NCBI GenBank assembly: GCA_025351325.1
Contig: JANXWE010000206.1
Span: forward strand, 1 to 35,524
Direction: 5' to 3'
DNA from: Fimbriiglobus sp.
GTDB taxonomy: Bacteria > Planctomycetota > Planctomycetia > Gemmatales > Gemmataceae
Length of the DNA stretch: 35,524 bases
The notes under the pieces were generated by a model that did no database searches, was not told the origin of the DNA, and worked only from the letters and a program-made list of their open reading frames with translations. Numbering within the stretch: the first letter of the stretch is position 1; each line of letters begins with the position of its first letter. The position numbers were made by a program, and so were the translations under genes. Positions 24,301 to 32,413 of this stretch are shown piece after piece.

Positions 24301-24377
24301 ACGGCTCGGACTGCCGGCATCATCGACGAGGTGATAGCAGCTGTGAAAAGAGTCGCGGCCAGTTGGCGGAGGGTCAT
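21318..24377 (-). CDS. Giant secreted coiled-coil protein with low-complexity repeats
   Basis: A 1019-residue protein with a signal peptide (about 1-25, ending AVRAVD). Most of the chain (about 30-760) is Ala/Lys/Glu/Asp/Gln-rich heptad-like sequence, strongly predicted by eye to be helical and coiled-coil, with no Trp or Cys. Then come three MKGDP/G units (about 761-776), a Gln-rich stretch with repeated QQLQQAQ (about 833-851) and a Met/Gly-rich stretch (about 900-922). The C-terminal end (FPAEFRELIKQYNLNIKNA) looks like a small folded or docking segment. ATG 24377 has GAGGTG 6 bases upstream; GTG 24386 is in frame but less likely. It follows the DUF4175-like gene after 108 bases and precedes the QW-repeat gene. 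It may be a periplasmic spacer or scaffold for the VWA system; no enzyme motif is seen. Confidence 0.8.
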   Translation of the reverse strand: MTLRQLAATLFTAAITSSMMPAVRAVDLDPAAQKKQQQKAIADLEQTARRITTSLRVLEYQNVDAVKEKELLKRISGQLTGLSQDQMQAVLVHLDNVAKAPDADTATAEQRAAYEQHKRIVSTLRELLSEVDALKSLDHAAEKLDRMARDEFDLHLKFVRTESAGPKPRNVKKPLDDREEQADAQSELRANMTNFLKQTVILKSKLTPEQKERYEAAEVASRGGRLIAEMELARMSLNNGDFKGAAERELAISKELQALAVALRTPRDKIAALKDAREKIAQAILTQNAIKQETEKKPDVKETPRTKLPDAAKELANQIADKQAKLEFETREVRKALEQTAKEVAAKITPAESEMRRAQEDLRKNPEAKAAVEAQKNAEDRLTEAKDQLDKMIAAAEKEKSDALAAAKKASEEIEKAIQDQTAAKALTEKNEKKPDALKPAADAQKEVAKKTEEIKNLPLPDNKAVKDALEKANDQAKKAAEDLAKKDPAEAKPKQDAALDALKDAKKALDEQIAAIEKRRNDIAKLEDAAKKLDALVKDEKKVADDATKVAKNEDKAPKTDDIAKKQDDLKPPTKEVGEQVKDAAPEAAKKIDDAAKNQDMAKADLDKNMPMPAADEAKMAAENLAKAKDEVNKKLDDLKAKEIADQAALQPDKVDPAQTAQQVAKAIEEATKAADEAKRAADQLGQKPMDGEPMKPGDAKKNLSELQKQVAAQAEKLMQPEAAKDAADAAKSIEMGDIPKAVEQQQKAIDKLNEAAKASPMKGDPMKGDPMKGDGMGMGEPMPGDAKDSGQLSKEQQKLKEATQALQQSQQATMAAQAAVDQAQAQAPMAVQQQLQQAQQQLQQAQQQLKDGQPAQAQQAQQQATDKLQEALGALNQAAQGKGQQPAQPGQNQQAQANPGMGMGMGEGMGMGMTPGMGMTPGKAPGIGKGMGPGQEKNDGQNGTGDRQAVGENKKTESSGKAAKGNGSFIELQKQERDKVQQATESAFPAEFRELIKQYNLNIKNATKPTPPKAGNK
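21614..21680 (-). repeat. Met/Gly-coding low-complexity repeat
   Basis: Tandem short units built on CCCAT and TTCCCAT encode repeated Met-Gly in the coiled-coil protein (about residues 900-922). Confidence 0.75.
21825..21880 (-). repeat. Gln-rich coding repeat
   Basis: Two to three copies of a unit of about 21 bases built on GTTGCTGTTGGGC and TTGTTGAAG encode repeated Q-Q-L-Q-Q-A-Q. Confidence 0.75.
22051..22095 (-). repeat. Three tandem 15-base units encoding MKGDP/G
   Basis: Units at 22051-22065, 22066-22080 and 22081-22095 differ by one or two bases (each ends TTCATCGGG). The 15-base length keeps the frame, so copy number can vary without breaking the protein. Confidence 0.85.
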
Positions 24378-24485
24378 GGGAATCACCTCAAAGGTACGTC
24401 GATCCAGATCGGCGGGTATGAATTAGTATTGATTAATTTGAAGCCATTCGCAATCGAAAAGTTCCGGGGACGCGAGGCGAAGTTA

Positions 24486-26441
24486 TCATTTCGGGTCGCC
24501 CGGTTTGAAAACACCCCGTTGGAGTTCTTCCAATCTCCTTAGCCGTTCGCGGCTCTCGGATCGCCGGCGGCTCCATTCTTCGAGATCCGTTTGCGACACC
24601 ACATCCTTGATCCGCGATTCCGAAGTTCCCGGTTTCCGTCCCGGTGCGTTGCGGTCGTTCGGCGGCTGCTGCAACCGGCGTCGATCCTCGTCTTTGACCA
24701 ACGCGAATTTGCGGTCGTAACAAGCGACATAATACTCAACCTGATCGCCGAGTTCGAGTTCCGTGCGGGTCGACCCGTCCGTACTCGGTTTGCTCAGACT
24801 GGCCGTGAGGAACCCGTACCGACCCCCGGCCACGAGGCCCGATGGTACCGAGTCGGAATCGGTCGTCGGCAACAAATAAAATTCCACCGATTGCAAATGG
24901 TCGTACTGTTCGAAGACGCCGAGTTCCGGAATGAACTTGCCCACGTCGGGCCGCGATTCGTCCGCATCGACCCGTTTCAACGGGAGGAATTGCCAAGTCG
25001 TCCAATCTTTCATGTTGCGGTCGTAAACGCGGTAGACGATCCAGGCACTCGAAATACCAAGCGGCGATTGGGCCGCATACGCGATCTGCATGCGGCCATT
25101 TTTGGTCAACGGCATCCCTCGGACTTCATAATCGTCGAGCGGGCCGGACTCTTTGGGCGACTTCGACACTTCGTCGAGCAGACGAACATCGGGTGCCCGA
25201 TCCGGGCTGATGGAGATGCCCCGCCGCGGTGGGCTGAGGTTCGGGAAGTCGTTGTCGTCGAGCATTTCGATGCTGTACCCTGTCGGAAATTTCGCGAGGT
25301 CGAACGTCGCCTCGGCCGTTTGCCGATCTTCGGAAAGTGCCATGGCCGGACGAGTGAGGACGGTTTCCACTCCTTTCGGATCGCGAGCGAAGAGCACCAG
25401 CGTGGCGGCTTTGAGCGGCTTCGACGCCGCCACCGAAATGCGAACGGTGCAATCCGGGTGGGCGACCACTTCCCCCTGTGTGGCAATTTGTTCGTAAACG
25501 CGCTGGCCTTCGGGGTCGACATACTGCGGCAGCCGCACCCAGGCGTTCAACTCTTTGACCGACGGTCGAGGCTCGAAGCGGACTTCGCCGACATCCCGGA
25601 GCCGGCCGTCGCCGAAGCGTGCTTTGTAGGTGAACGGCTCCGACGAAGGTGGCAAACTGGCCGTGAAAATGGCCGCGCCGTCCGGGGTGCGTTCGAGGAA
25701 TTTGCCAGGGTACTTTTCGCGTGGTTGGCCCGTCGGGTAAACGAAGACCGTGCCAGTACTTTCTTCTGAGATTGGCCCCAGTACGCGGAAGCGCAATTCC
25801 ACGGCATCGCCGCTGGGCCAAAGTGATTTGCTATCGTTGACGACTTGGATTTCGCGCGGGATGTCAACGTTCAACAATGCCTGACGTTGCAACAACACCG
25901 ACGTGATCCCCGAAGCGAAGGCGAAGATAGCTCCGCAGAATATCAGTACCCCGAAGAACAGGCCCATAGCCCAATACAAGCGATTCGGGTTCGCCAGCCG
26001 ACTGAGTCGGTGCGACTTCAGCATCTCCCCGGCTTCCCGTTCGACGGCGGCGATCAACTGCGCCGACATTCCCTCGGTCTGAGCGTCGGATCGAGTCAGT
26101 TGCAGCGTGGTGACCAAGCGGTGATCGAACTCGGGGATCGCCGATTCGGCCCGCCCGGCCAGTGCGACCAAAGACGGCCGGCGCACGCGCAACACCAATA
26201 GATACGCAGCCCCGGCGAAGAGAATGAGCTGACCCACTGTGAGGATGACACGGAACCAGTAGGGGGTACTCGTGGCCTCTTCCGAGACGTTGTCGATGTA
26301 CCGATCCAGGTAAAAATCGACGAAGCAGGCCAACGTCAACGAGGCGGCGACGAGCACGAGGAGCCACGCTGCACCGCGGGCCGTCGCGTAGACCCACTCG
26401 CGGAATTGCCAAGCACGGAGTTGTCGAGTGAGCACAGACAT
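24486..26441 (-). CDS. DUF4175-like membrane protein of the MoxR/VWA operon
   Basis: A 651-residue protein. Three N-terminal hydrophobic helices are visible (about 24-44, 62-86 and 155-180), followed by a large probably exported part (about 190-600) made of beta-rich, Ig-like segments and an Arg/Glu-rich C-terminal helix (EEWSRRRSESRERLRRLEELQRG). The pattern, including LVALAGRAESAIPEFDHRLVTTLQL between helices 2 and 3, is that of the DUF4175-like proteins that accompany VWA genes in planctomycetes. ATG 26441 is two bases after the stop of the preceding VWA gene, so translation is probably coupled; the open frame further upstream only shadows that gene. It may anchor or scaffold the complex; no enzyme motif is seen. 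Confidence 0.75.
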   Translation of the reverse strand: MSVLTRQLRAWQFREWVYATARGAAWLLVLVAASLTLACFVDFYLDRYIDNVSEEATSTPYWFRVILTVGQLILFAGAAYLLVLRVRRPSLVALAGRAESAIPEFDHRLVTTLQLTRSDAQTEGMSAQLIAAVEREAGEMLKSHRLSRLANPNRLYWAMGLFFGVLIFCGAIFAFASGITSVLLQRQALLNVDIPREIQVVNDSKSLWPSGDAVELRFRVLGPISEESTGTVFVYPTGQPREKYPGKFLERTPDGAAIFTASLPPSSEPFTYKARFGDGRLRDVGEVRFEPRPSVKELNAWVRLPQYVDPEGQRVYEQIATQGEVVAHPDCTVRISVAASKPLKAATLVLFARDPKGVETVLTRPAMALSEDRQTAEATFDLAKFPTGYSIEMLDDNDFPNLSPPRRGISISPDRAPDVRLLDEVSKSPKESGPLDDYEVRGMPLTKNGRMQIAYAAQSPLGISSAWIVYRVYDRNMKDWTTWQFLPLKRVDADESRPDVGKFIPELGVFEQYDHLQSVEFYLLPTTDSDSVPSGLVAGGRYGFLTASLSKPSTDGSTRTELELGDQVEYYVACYDRKFALVKDEDRRRLQQPPNDRNAPGRKPGTSESRIKDVVSQTDLEEWSRRRSESRERLRRLEELQRGVFKPGDPK

Positions 26442-26443
26442 AT

Positions 26444-28873
26444 TTAACTCAGGCTGTTGAATTTGCGGATGAACCATTCCACAGAGAACGTGGCGATCAG
26501 CAGGATCAAGGCTGGCCAACCCCAAATAACAATTTCGTTGCGCTGCAACAGCGGTGGACCATCTTTCGATTGCACGTTTCGCACCAGCGTGTGCAACTGC
26601 TCTTCGCGGTAAAAGCGACCGGGGTTGCTCTCGTCGCCGGTCTTCGCGGCCAGCTCTTGCATCTCCCCTTCCGCCAGCCCGCCCGGTGCGAGTTCGTGCC
26701 CCGGCGGCAAGTTCACACGGTATTCCAGCGCGGCCGTCTCGGTGGCATTCTCGACTTTCAACGCGAAGCGACCGAGCCGGTTGAATGGGATCGTCGCCAC
26801 GTATTCCCCCGGCTGTCCTGGCAGCGATTTCAATTCCACGGGGAACGAACGATCCTTGTCGTCCGCATCGACGTCGATCCGTTCGACCCGGGCACCGATG
26901 CGGTCGGTGACCAGCGGTTTTAAATCTTGGCTGTACAACCGGGCGTAAACTTGGGCCGTCTTGCCGAAGGTCGGCTCCGCCGTGTCCAACGACAGTTGCG
27001 TGAGCTTGGTGCCGAGCGTGCGGGGCACACCGGCTAGGTAAACTGCTTGTGTCCAGAAGCGGCCGAAGAGTTGTTCGGCCGTGTTGTAGCGCCAGCGCCA
27101 CGTTTCGTCGATGCCGGAATAGAGCACGAAGCCCTTGCCGTAGTAGTGGGTCGCCAGCAAGGGCATCGGTTTGTCGTCGGTCGTTTTGGCCGTCGGGTGG
27201 ACGAGATAGACCTCCGACGCGGGCTTGAGTTTCTTCACCGGGTAGTGCCAGTAGAGTTCGGGCAGCGTCGTCCAGAGTCGCTTGTTCTCTTCGGCGTTAT
27301 CTTCCAAACTCATCAGCAGCGAACGTGAGCCGTGCGGCGAAACGACGGGGCGGAACCCTTCCGTACGTTTGCCGGAGTCGGTGACGAACGTGGCTTTATC
27401 AAATTCGACGGGCAGGATGTCGGCGAGCGCCGTGCCGAGCCACGACGACGGCCCGTTGCCTTTGCCGGCGATGTGGATCATGCCGCCACCTTCGCTGACG
27501 AAGTCGCGGATCGACTCTTGCTGTTCCCGTGTGAAGTACGCCGCCGGTACGTCGCCCAGAATCAGCAGGTCGTAATCGGCGAGCTTCTGGCGGGATTCGG
27601 GGAAGGCCGCTAAAAACGGGTGTTCTTCGCTTTCCGAACGCATCGCACGCGGGTCACCTTCGGTGAGGATGAATTTCGCCTGCACGCGGCGGTCGCGCAT
27701 CAGCCCGCGTTGGATGAACTTGAAATCCCAGCGCGGTTGGGAATCGACCATCAGCACTTTCACTTTGCGATCCACGATGCGCACCGACTTGGCCAGTTCG
27801 TCGGTGAAGACTTCTTCCGAGCCACCGGCACGCGGCACGCGCACTTTCACGCTCGTCACCAAGTCTTGCTTGCCGGCGATGGCGTCGCCTTTCGTCGGCA
27901 CGAACGAAAGCATCTCGCGGATGTCGTCGCCTTCTTTGAGGTCAATCGATTTCGAGATCACCTCTTTGCCGTTGAGTTTCACGCTGAACTCGACCTTGGC
28001 ACCGGCTTCGAATCCTTTGGCGCGGAACCGCACGGGGATCACCGAACTGTCGTCGACGAATAAGTTCTCTTGGGTCTGCACGTCGCGGATTTGGAGTTGG
28101 CCAAATGCGGAACTTCCGACTCCGTAAATGTGCAGCGGCACTTTCAGTTCGGCGCAACGCCGGGCCAGTTCGGCCAAGCTCCTCCCGCTGGCATTCTCCC
28201 GACCGTCGGTCATCAATATCACGGCGGCGGGGAGTTCGCTGTCATCGCGGTTCAGCAAGTCGAACAGACCATCGACGAGCGCAGTTTGGTCGTCTTTGCC
28301 GTCGAGTTTGTCGAGCCAGTTCGCGGTACGCGGATCGAGTGCCGACCGCTTCGAACCGAAGCTGGCGACTTCGAGCGGGCCTTTGATACGCAGCTGTTCG
28401 AGCAAGTTCAGCCGGGGGTTTTCGAGTGCTGTCTTAGCCAATTCCAACCGACTCGGTTTCTCGGGCAAGCTCGACGGCAAGGTCACCATGTCCGTCGGAA
28501 TCGGCCCGTCGGGCGCGACCAAATCGTAGGCCACGGCGACGCGGAATCGGTCGGCCACGTTGGTTCGCGCGTCCTTGTTCAACATGCTTTGGCTATTGTC
28601 GATCAGCACCGCAATGGGCCGGGCGCGGGCGGCTGTGGTTTGTTCGACCCAGGTGGGTCTCAGCAGCAAAAAGAGAATGAACGCGAGGGTGAAACAGCGC
28701 AGGCTGGCCAGCACCAACCGCACGAACAATGGCACGCGTTTGGATTCGCGGATGTAGAGTGCCAGCACCAGTGCACAGGCCACGAGACCCAGTACCAGCG
28801 CGACCGGCCAGGGGAACCAGCCGCGGAGCTTGAGTGGGAATTCCAACGTCGCAAATAGCATCGAATCGGTCAT
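26444..28873 (-). CDS. VWA-domain membrane protein (second BatA/BatB-like component)
   Basis: An 809-residue inner-membrane protein. Two N-terminal helices (about 22-40 and 50-71) are followed by a von Willebrand A domain with the metal site D-N-S-Q-S (92-96, in VLIDNSQSML), a central TALVDGLFDLL and VILMTDGREN. Then comes a beta-rich region and a glutamine-amidotransferase-like segment (VKVLMVDSQPRWDFKFI ... YDLLILGDVPAAYF ... FVSEGGGMIHIAGKG), and one C-terminal helix (WGWPALILLIATFSVEWFI). ATG 28873 has AGGGA 3 bases upstream. The gene lies 31 bases after the BatA-like gene and two bases before the DUF4175-like gene. With MoxR, such VWA proteins probably form an envelope chaperone or assembly machine; the target is unknown. 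Confidence 0.85.
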   Translation of the reverse strand: MTDSMLFATLEFPLKLRGWFPWPVALVLGLVACALVLALYIRESKRVPLFVRLVLASLRCFTLAFILFLLLRPTWVEQTTAARARPIAVLIDNSQSMLNKDARTNVADRFRVAVAYDLVAPDGPIPTDMVTLPSSLPEKPSRLELAKTALENPRLNLLEQLRIKGPLEVASFGSKRSALDPRTANWLDKLDGKDDQTALVDGLFDLLNRDDSELPAAVILMTDGRENASGRSLAELARRCAELKVPLHIYGVGSSAFGQLQIRDVQTQENLFVDDSSVIPVRFRAKGFEAGAKVEFSVKLNGKEVISKSIDLKEGDDIREMLSFVPTKGDAIAGKQDLVTSVKVRVPRAGGSEEVFTDELAKSVRIVDRKVKVLMVDSQPRWDFKFIQRGLMRDRRVQAKFILTEGDPRAMRSESEEHPFLAAFPESRQKLADYDLLILGDVPAAYFTREQQESIRDFVSEGGGMIHIAGKGNGPSSWLGTALADILPVEFDKATFVTDSGKRTEGFRPVVSPHGSRSLLMSLEDNAEENKRLWTTLPELYWHYPVKKLKPASEVYLVHPTAKTTDDKPMPLLATHYYGKGFVLYSGIDETWRWRYNTAEQLFGRFWTQAVYLAGVPRTLGTKLTQLSLDTAEPTFGKTAQVYARLYSQDLKPLVTDRIGARVERIDVDADDKDRSFPVELKSLPGQPGEYVATIPFNRLGRFALKVENATETAALEYRVNLPPGHELAPGGLAEGEMQELAAKTGDESNPGRFYREEQLHTLVRNVQSKDGPPLLQRNEIVIWGWPALILLIATFSVEWFIRKFNSLS

Positions 28874-28904
28874 TCGTCCCTTTCGCGTGTCGCTCGTTTC
28901 TCGG

Positions 28905-31142
28905 TCACTTCGCCCGGCCGCAATTCCACGCCCAGGCCGCTTCCAGCACCGCCACGGCAAACAACAGCATCAGCAAATAGACGGTCAGTTCTCGGCGGTC
29001 GCGTTCGCTTCCCACCAACGAATCGGCTTCGTTACCGGCGGTCACCAGCATCGGCTTGAAACCGATGGCATCCGCGACCGCGTCGTCGGTCATGCTGTCG
29101 AGGTCGTACGATTCCCGTTGATCCGGATTCACCGCGAAGCGTGGCCCCGTCATCGACGATTCGTCTTCGTAGCCCATCTGGTAAACCCCGGCCACGAAGG
29201 CGTCGGTGGCGGTCACACTCGGCTTGCCACCGGCGCTGGCGACGACGGCTTTGCCGAGTTTCGTCCGAGTTTTATTTGGCCGCATCAAGTCGACCACTCG
29301 GGCTGCTTCCGGCGGCGTCCAAGCGAACGTTTCCCCGGCGACGCGGTTCGTTCCCGGTGGCACTCGCCCCGTGAAGTGCGAGAGCACCATCTGCACGATC
29401 GATAGGTACGAACCGGATTTGGAAGACCAGTTCGTCCAGGTGGCATCTAGGGAAGTCAGCAGGAAAAGCACTTCGCCTTCGCCGACGTTTTTGGCGACCA
29501 AGATCGGTTTGCCGTTGGTAAGCCGCATGATGACCCGGCCGCTGTTCGCGCTCGCTTCGTTCGTGCCGAGGTACGACCAGATGTCCACATCGGCCGTCAC
29601 GTTGGCGTACGATTCTTCGCGCAGCCGCATCAGGAACGATGGCGTCTCGGTGGTGTCGGGAGCCGGTTTGAAGGGGGTTTCGGGCTTCGTCGTCTCGGCG
29701 GCGCCCAGTTCGAACGGCAGCAAACCCAACGGTTTGAAGACTTCGTTGTAGCCCTTCGGCATCGTGAACTCGCCGGCTCCGATCAGTAATCCGTGTCCTT
29801 CACGCACGAATTTTGCCAAGCGTTCCACGAAAGGTTGACTCAACCCGGGGATGCCGGGGCGATCCCGATCCGACGCGGGCACGTTGGCGAGGATGCAGAA
29901 ATCGGAATCGTTCAACAGGGCCGGGGTCGCTTCGTCCGGTGTCACATCCGTGACTTTGACAAAGTAGTCCGGCAGCGAGATTTGAGTCACGGGCAGCAGC
30001 GCGGTTTTGATGTAATGCCCCGACGACTCGACCGGATCGCGCGGGTCGCGGTTGCCGTCGACCAATAGCACGCGGACGCGATCCCGAACCAGAATCAATT
30101 TGTCGAAGCGGTTGTCGCCGGGTAAGTCGTCGGGCGTGCTGGTGACAACGGGTTGTCCGGGCGGGGCGTCGGTGGACGCCTCGCCGATCTTCGCCGTCAG
30201 CAGGCTGGTGCCGGGCTTCGATAGCAAACCGGTGAGCGTGACAGGGAACGTTTGCCCCGGTTCAATCCGGGGTGCGATACCACTGTCGATGTTCTGCAAT
30301 TGGCCGTCCACTTCCAATGTCACCGCGACGTTCAGCACCGGGTTTTTGCCCGTGTTCTTGAGCAACACTGTGAAAGGTAACCGGGTATTTGTGTGCGGGA
30401 TGCCACCGGGGAAGACAATGTCGGACACGAGCACGTTGTTCACCGGGCGATCGGGATTCCCGCAGCGAACAATGATCAGCGTGGCCCGCTTCTGAATCTC
30501 CTTCGCCTTCTCTTTGAGCGCGGCCGCCTGGCGTTCCCAGCCATTCTTTTGAAGATCACTGAAGATGTACAACTCTTTATTCGTCCCCTCGGCACGGTCG
30601 AGTGCGGCGTCCCCTTCGATCAAGCCCGGTAAGATATCACCGGTCAAACTGCTGAGTTCGATGCTGCGAACCACGTTACGTGCTTGGTCGAGATTCGTCG
30701 GTGTGAACGGCATTTGAGCCGTGCGATCCGTGCAAGTAAAAATTTGCACCGACGAGTTGCGTGGCAGGCTCTCGATGATCGAAAGTGCCGCTTCCTTTGC
30801 ACGGTCGAGCCGATTTTTGTCTTGGTCTTTCGCCCCCATGCTGTAGGAGGTGTCGAACACAAAGACAGCCGCAACGCTATCGCCACGCCCCGAGCGGGCA
30901 CCGGTGCTAAAGCTGAATCGGGCGAGCGCCAATGCCAGTAAAATCAGAGCGAAGCAGCGAAGGGCGAGGAGGATCCATTCTTGGAACTTCAACCGTCGGC
31001 TGGTCTGCTCGATGCTCTGACGCAGGAACTCCATGGCCGCCCAGGGCAGCGGCCGGTGGCGGGCTTTGTAGAAGAAGTGCAGCGCCAACGGGATGCCGAC
31101 CGCCAGCCCGCCGAGCAACAAGAATGGAGCGAGGATGCCCAT
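28905..31142 (-). CDS. BatA-like protein with N-terminal membrane pair and VWA domain
   Basis: A 745-residue protein. The N-terminus fits the aerotolerance-regulator/BatA domain: a first helix (ILAPFLLLGGLAVGIPLALHFF), the motif RHRPLPWAAMEFLRQS, and a second helix (WILLALRCFALILLALALARF, about 56-76). The VWA domain follows with a metal site D-T-S-Y-S (97-101) and LYIFSDLQ. Later parts hold a CARDB-like beta domain (FTVLLKNTGKNPVLNVAVTLEVDG) and a glutamine-amidotransferase-like region (VRVLLVDGNRDPRD ... FVREGHGLLIGAGEF), closed by a C-terminal helix (VYLLMLLFAVAVLEAAWAW). ATG 31142 is 13 bases after the small lipoprotein gene; AAGG upstream is a weak ribosome binding site. In Bacteroides the related bat genes affect aerotolerance; the role here is inferred from that family. 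Confidence 0.88.
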   Translation of the reverse strand: MGILAPFLLLGGLAVGIPLALHFFYKARHRPLPWAAMEFLRQSIEQTSRRLKFQEWILLALRCFALILLALALARFSFSTGARSGRGDSVAAVFVFDTSYSMGAKDQDKNRLDRAKEAALSIIESLPRNSSVQIFTCTDRTAQMPFTPTNLDQARNVVRSIELSSLTGDILPGLIEGDAALDRAEGTNKELYIFSDLQKNGWERQAAALKEKAKEIQKRATLIIVRCGNPDRPVNNVLVSDIVFPGGIPHTNTRLPFTVLLKNTGKNPVLNVAVTLEVDGQLQNIDSGIAPRIEPGQTFPVTLTGLLSKPGTSLLTAKIGEASTDAPPGQPVVTSTPDDLPGDNRFDKLILVRDRVRVLLVDGNRDPRDPVESSGHYIKTALLPVTQISLPDYFVKVTDVTPDEATPALLNDSDFCILANVPASDRDRPGIPGLSQPFVERLAKFVREGHGLLIGAGEFTMPKGYNEVFKPLGLLPFELGAAETTKPETPFKPAPDTTETPSFLMRLREESYANVTADVDIWSYLGTNEASANSGRVIMRLTNGKPILVAKNVGEGEVLFLLTSLDATWTNWSSKSGSYLSIVQMVLSHFTGRVPPGTNRVAGETFAWTPPEAARVVDLMRPNKTRTKLGKAVVASAGGKPSVTATDAFVAGVYQMGYEDESSMTGPRFAVNPDQRESYDLDSMTDDAVADAIGFKPMLVTAGNEADSLVGSERDRRELTVYLLMLLFAVAVLEAAWAWNCGRAK

Positions 31143-31155
31143 GGTTGGAGGAGCC

Positions 31156-31305
31156 TTATTCCTTGTTCGGTTCGACGGCGGATCCGGTCGGTTTGGTCAC
31201 GGTCGGTGGTACGCTCCAGCCTGTTGGCGGGGTCGTCGATTCGGACTTCTTGTCGCAGCCGAGTGCCAACACGACTAATCCGCATATCAGCAGTCCGCGC
31301 ATCAT
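31156..31305 (-). CDS. Small 49-residue lipoprotein inside the MoxR/VWA operon
   Basis: A short gene that is easily missed. From ATG 31305 it reads MMRGLLICGLVVLALGC, a lipoprotein signal with the lipobox Cys at residue 17, followed by a charged then Pro/Thr-rich tail (DKKSEST..., ending EPNKE). GGGGA lies 4 bases upstream. Its start overlaps the DUF58 stop in an ATGA arrangement (31302-31305), and its stop is 13 bases before the BatA-like gene, so it is very likely part of the same operon. The lipobox (A-L-G-C) is slightly off the L-A-G-C consensus. It would be a membrane-anchored periplasmic peptide of about 33 residues. A partner role with the VWA proteins is inference. Confidence 0.75.
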   Translation of the reverse strand: MMRGLLICGLVVLALGCDKKSESTTPPTGWSVPPTVTKPTGSAVEPNKE

Positions 31306-32192
31306 CGTTTCCCCATCTGAAGGCGTCGAACTAAGTATTCGCCGAGTGCCGACCCGAGCGAACGATCAGTAGGCATCCGGACATATTCCACCCGACAACC
31401 GTCGCAGGCCCGCTGAAGTTTCTCAAGATAGGCGTTCACCGCCTTGAGGTATGCCGGCTTGAGTAAGTGCGGGCGGGCCATCAGCTGCTCGGCCCCTTCC
31501 AAATTCATGAACCGCACATTTCCTTCGAGCGTGAAGTCGATCTCATCGCGATGCATCACATGGAACAGGGTCACTTCATGGCCCCGGAAGCGGAGTTGTC
31601 TTAGGCCCGTCATCAAGTCATCGACGTCGTCGAAGCAGTCCGAAATCAGGAAGACCAATCCCTTGCGGCCGACCTGATCGGCGAAGCGTTCGAGCAGCGG
31701 CGCGATCTTGGTTTTGTCGGCGGCGCCGGTGTCTTCGAGTGTTTTGCAGACGGCGTTGATGTGCCCCATTGAACCACTGGCCGGGAGTTCGGCACGCCAG
31801 CGGTCGTCGAACATCCGCAGCGTCACGGAGTCGCGTTGCTTCACGATGGTGTAAGCCAACGAGGCTGCCAAGAGCTTGGCATACTCAAGCTTGTTTTCCG
31901 TCCCTTCACCGTACCGCATGCTGTTGCTGGAATCGACGAGCAGGTGCCCGACGAAATTGGTTTCCTGTTCGTACTGCTTGATGGTGTACCGTTCCGAGCG
32001 ACCGTAACCCTTCCAATCGATGTGTCTAATGTCGTCGCCGGGCACGTACTCGCGGTGCTGGACGAACTCGACGGAAAAGCCACGGAAGGGGGACTTGTGA
32101 TCCCCGACGCGTAAGCCTTCGACGACCTGACGCGCGGCGAGTCCGAGCGCTTCCGCACGGGAGAGGATGTCAGTTTGAAGCAATCGGTTCAT
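31302..32192 (-). CDS. DUF58-domain protein
   Basis: A 296-residue cytoplasmic protein with the DUF58 signature REYVPGDDIRHIDWKGYGRSERYTIKQ (about 48-73, given here in part: V-P-G-D-D-x-R-x-I-D-W) followed by a VWA-like core with D-S-S-N-S (LLVDSSNSMRYG), LVFLISDCFDD and VTLFHVMHRDEIDF. DUF58 proteins regularly sit next to MoxR ATPases and are thought to be their adaptor or substrate-linked partners. I chose ATG 32192, two bases after the hicB-like stop, since it gives the family-like start MNRLLQTDILSRAEAL; upstream codons in the same frame only shadow the toxin-antitoxin genes. Unlike the usual order, it is separated from moxR by the HicAB pair. It overlaps the small lipoprotein by 4 bases. 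Confidence 0.92.
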   Translation of the reverse strand: MNRLLQTDILSRAEALGLAARQVVEGLRVGDHKSPFRGFSVEFVQHREYVPGDDIRHIDWKGYGRSERYTIKQYEQETNFVGHLLVDSSNSMRYGEGTENKLEYAKLLAASLAYTIVKQRDSVTLRMFDDRWRAELPASGSMGHINAVCKTLEDTGAADKTKIAPLLERFADQVGRKGLVFLISDCFDDVDDLMTGLRQLRFRGHEVTLFHVMHRDEIDFTLEGNVRFMNLEGAEQLMARPHLLKPAYLKAVNAYLEKLQRACDGCRVEYVRMPTDRSLGSALGEYLVRRLQMGKR

Positions 32193-32194
32193 GC

Positions 32195-32413
32195 TCAAGC
32201 CACTTGGTAGATTGCCGGGCGAAACGCCGGGAGGGGAATCGGGCGACCTTCCGCCGCGGCCGTCGCCAGCCACGCCGCCTTCGCGATCAACAGTTCGTTC
32301 AAGGCTTCTTCGGGAGTTTCGCCGAATGCCGAGCAGCAGGCCAAATCCGGCACGTCGGCGACGTATCCGGCGTCTTCGACACTGGCGAAGATGTTGATGT
32401 GATAATCCTTCAT
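32195..32413 (-). CDS. HicB-like antitoxin, short form
   Basis: A 72-residue protein of the HicB type: a partial RNase H-like fold beginning with MKDYHINIFASVEDAGYVADVPDL, then CSAFGETPEEALNELLIAKAAWL. HicB binds and blocks the HicA toxin. The usual C-terminal ribbon-helix-helix or helix-turn-helix DNA-binding domain is absent, so it is unlikely to repress its own promoter alone; that fits a gene placed inside a larger operon. Its start overlaps the hicA-like stop by 4 bases (ATGA) and its stop is 2 bases before the DUF58 start. Stand-alone short HicB proteins also exist as orphan domains, so antitoxin activity is inferred from the pair. Confidence 0.85.
   Translation of the reverse strand: MKDYHINIFASVEDAGYVADVPDLACCSAFGETPEEALNELLIAKAAWLATAAAEGRPIPLPAFRPAIYQVA

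Noticed and set aside
26442-27101. N-terminal 220-codon extension of the DUF4175-like frame
   Set aside because: These bases encode the end of the VWA gene in another frame; the ATG two bases after that stop gives a sensible membrane-protein start.
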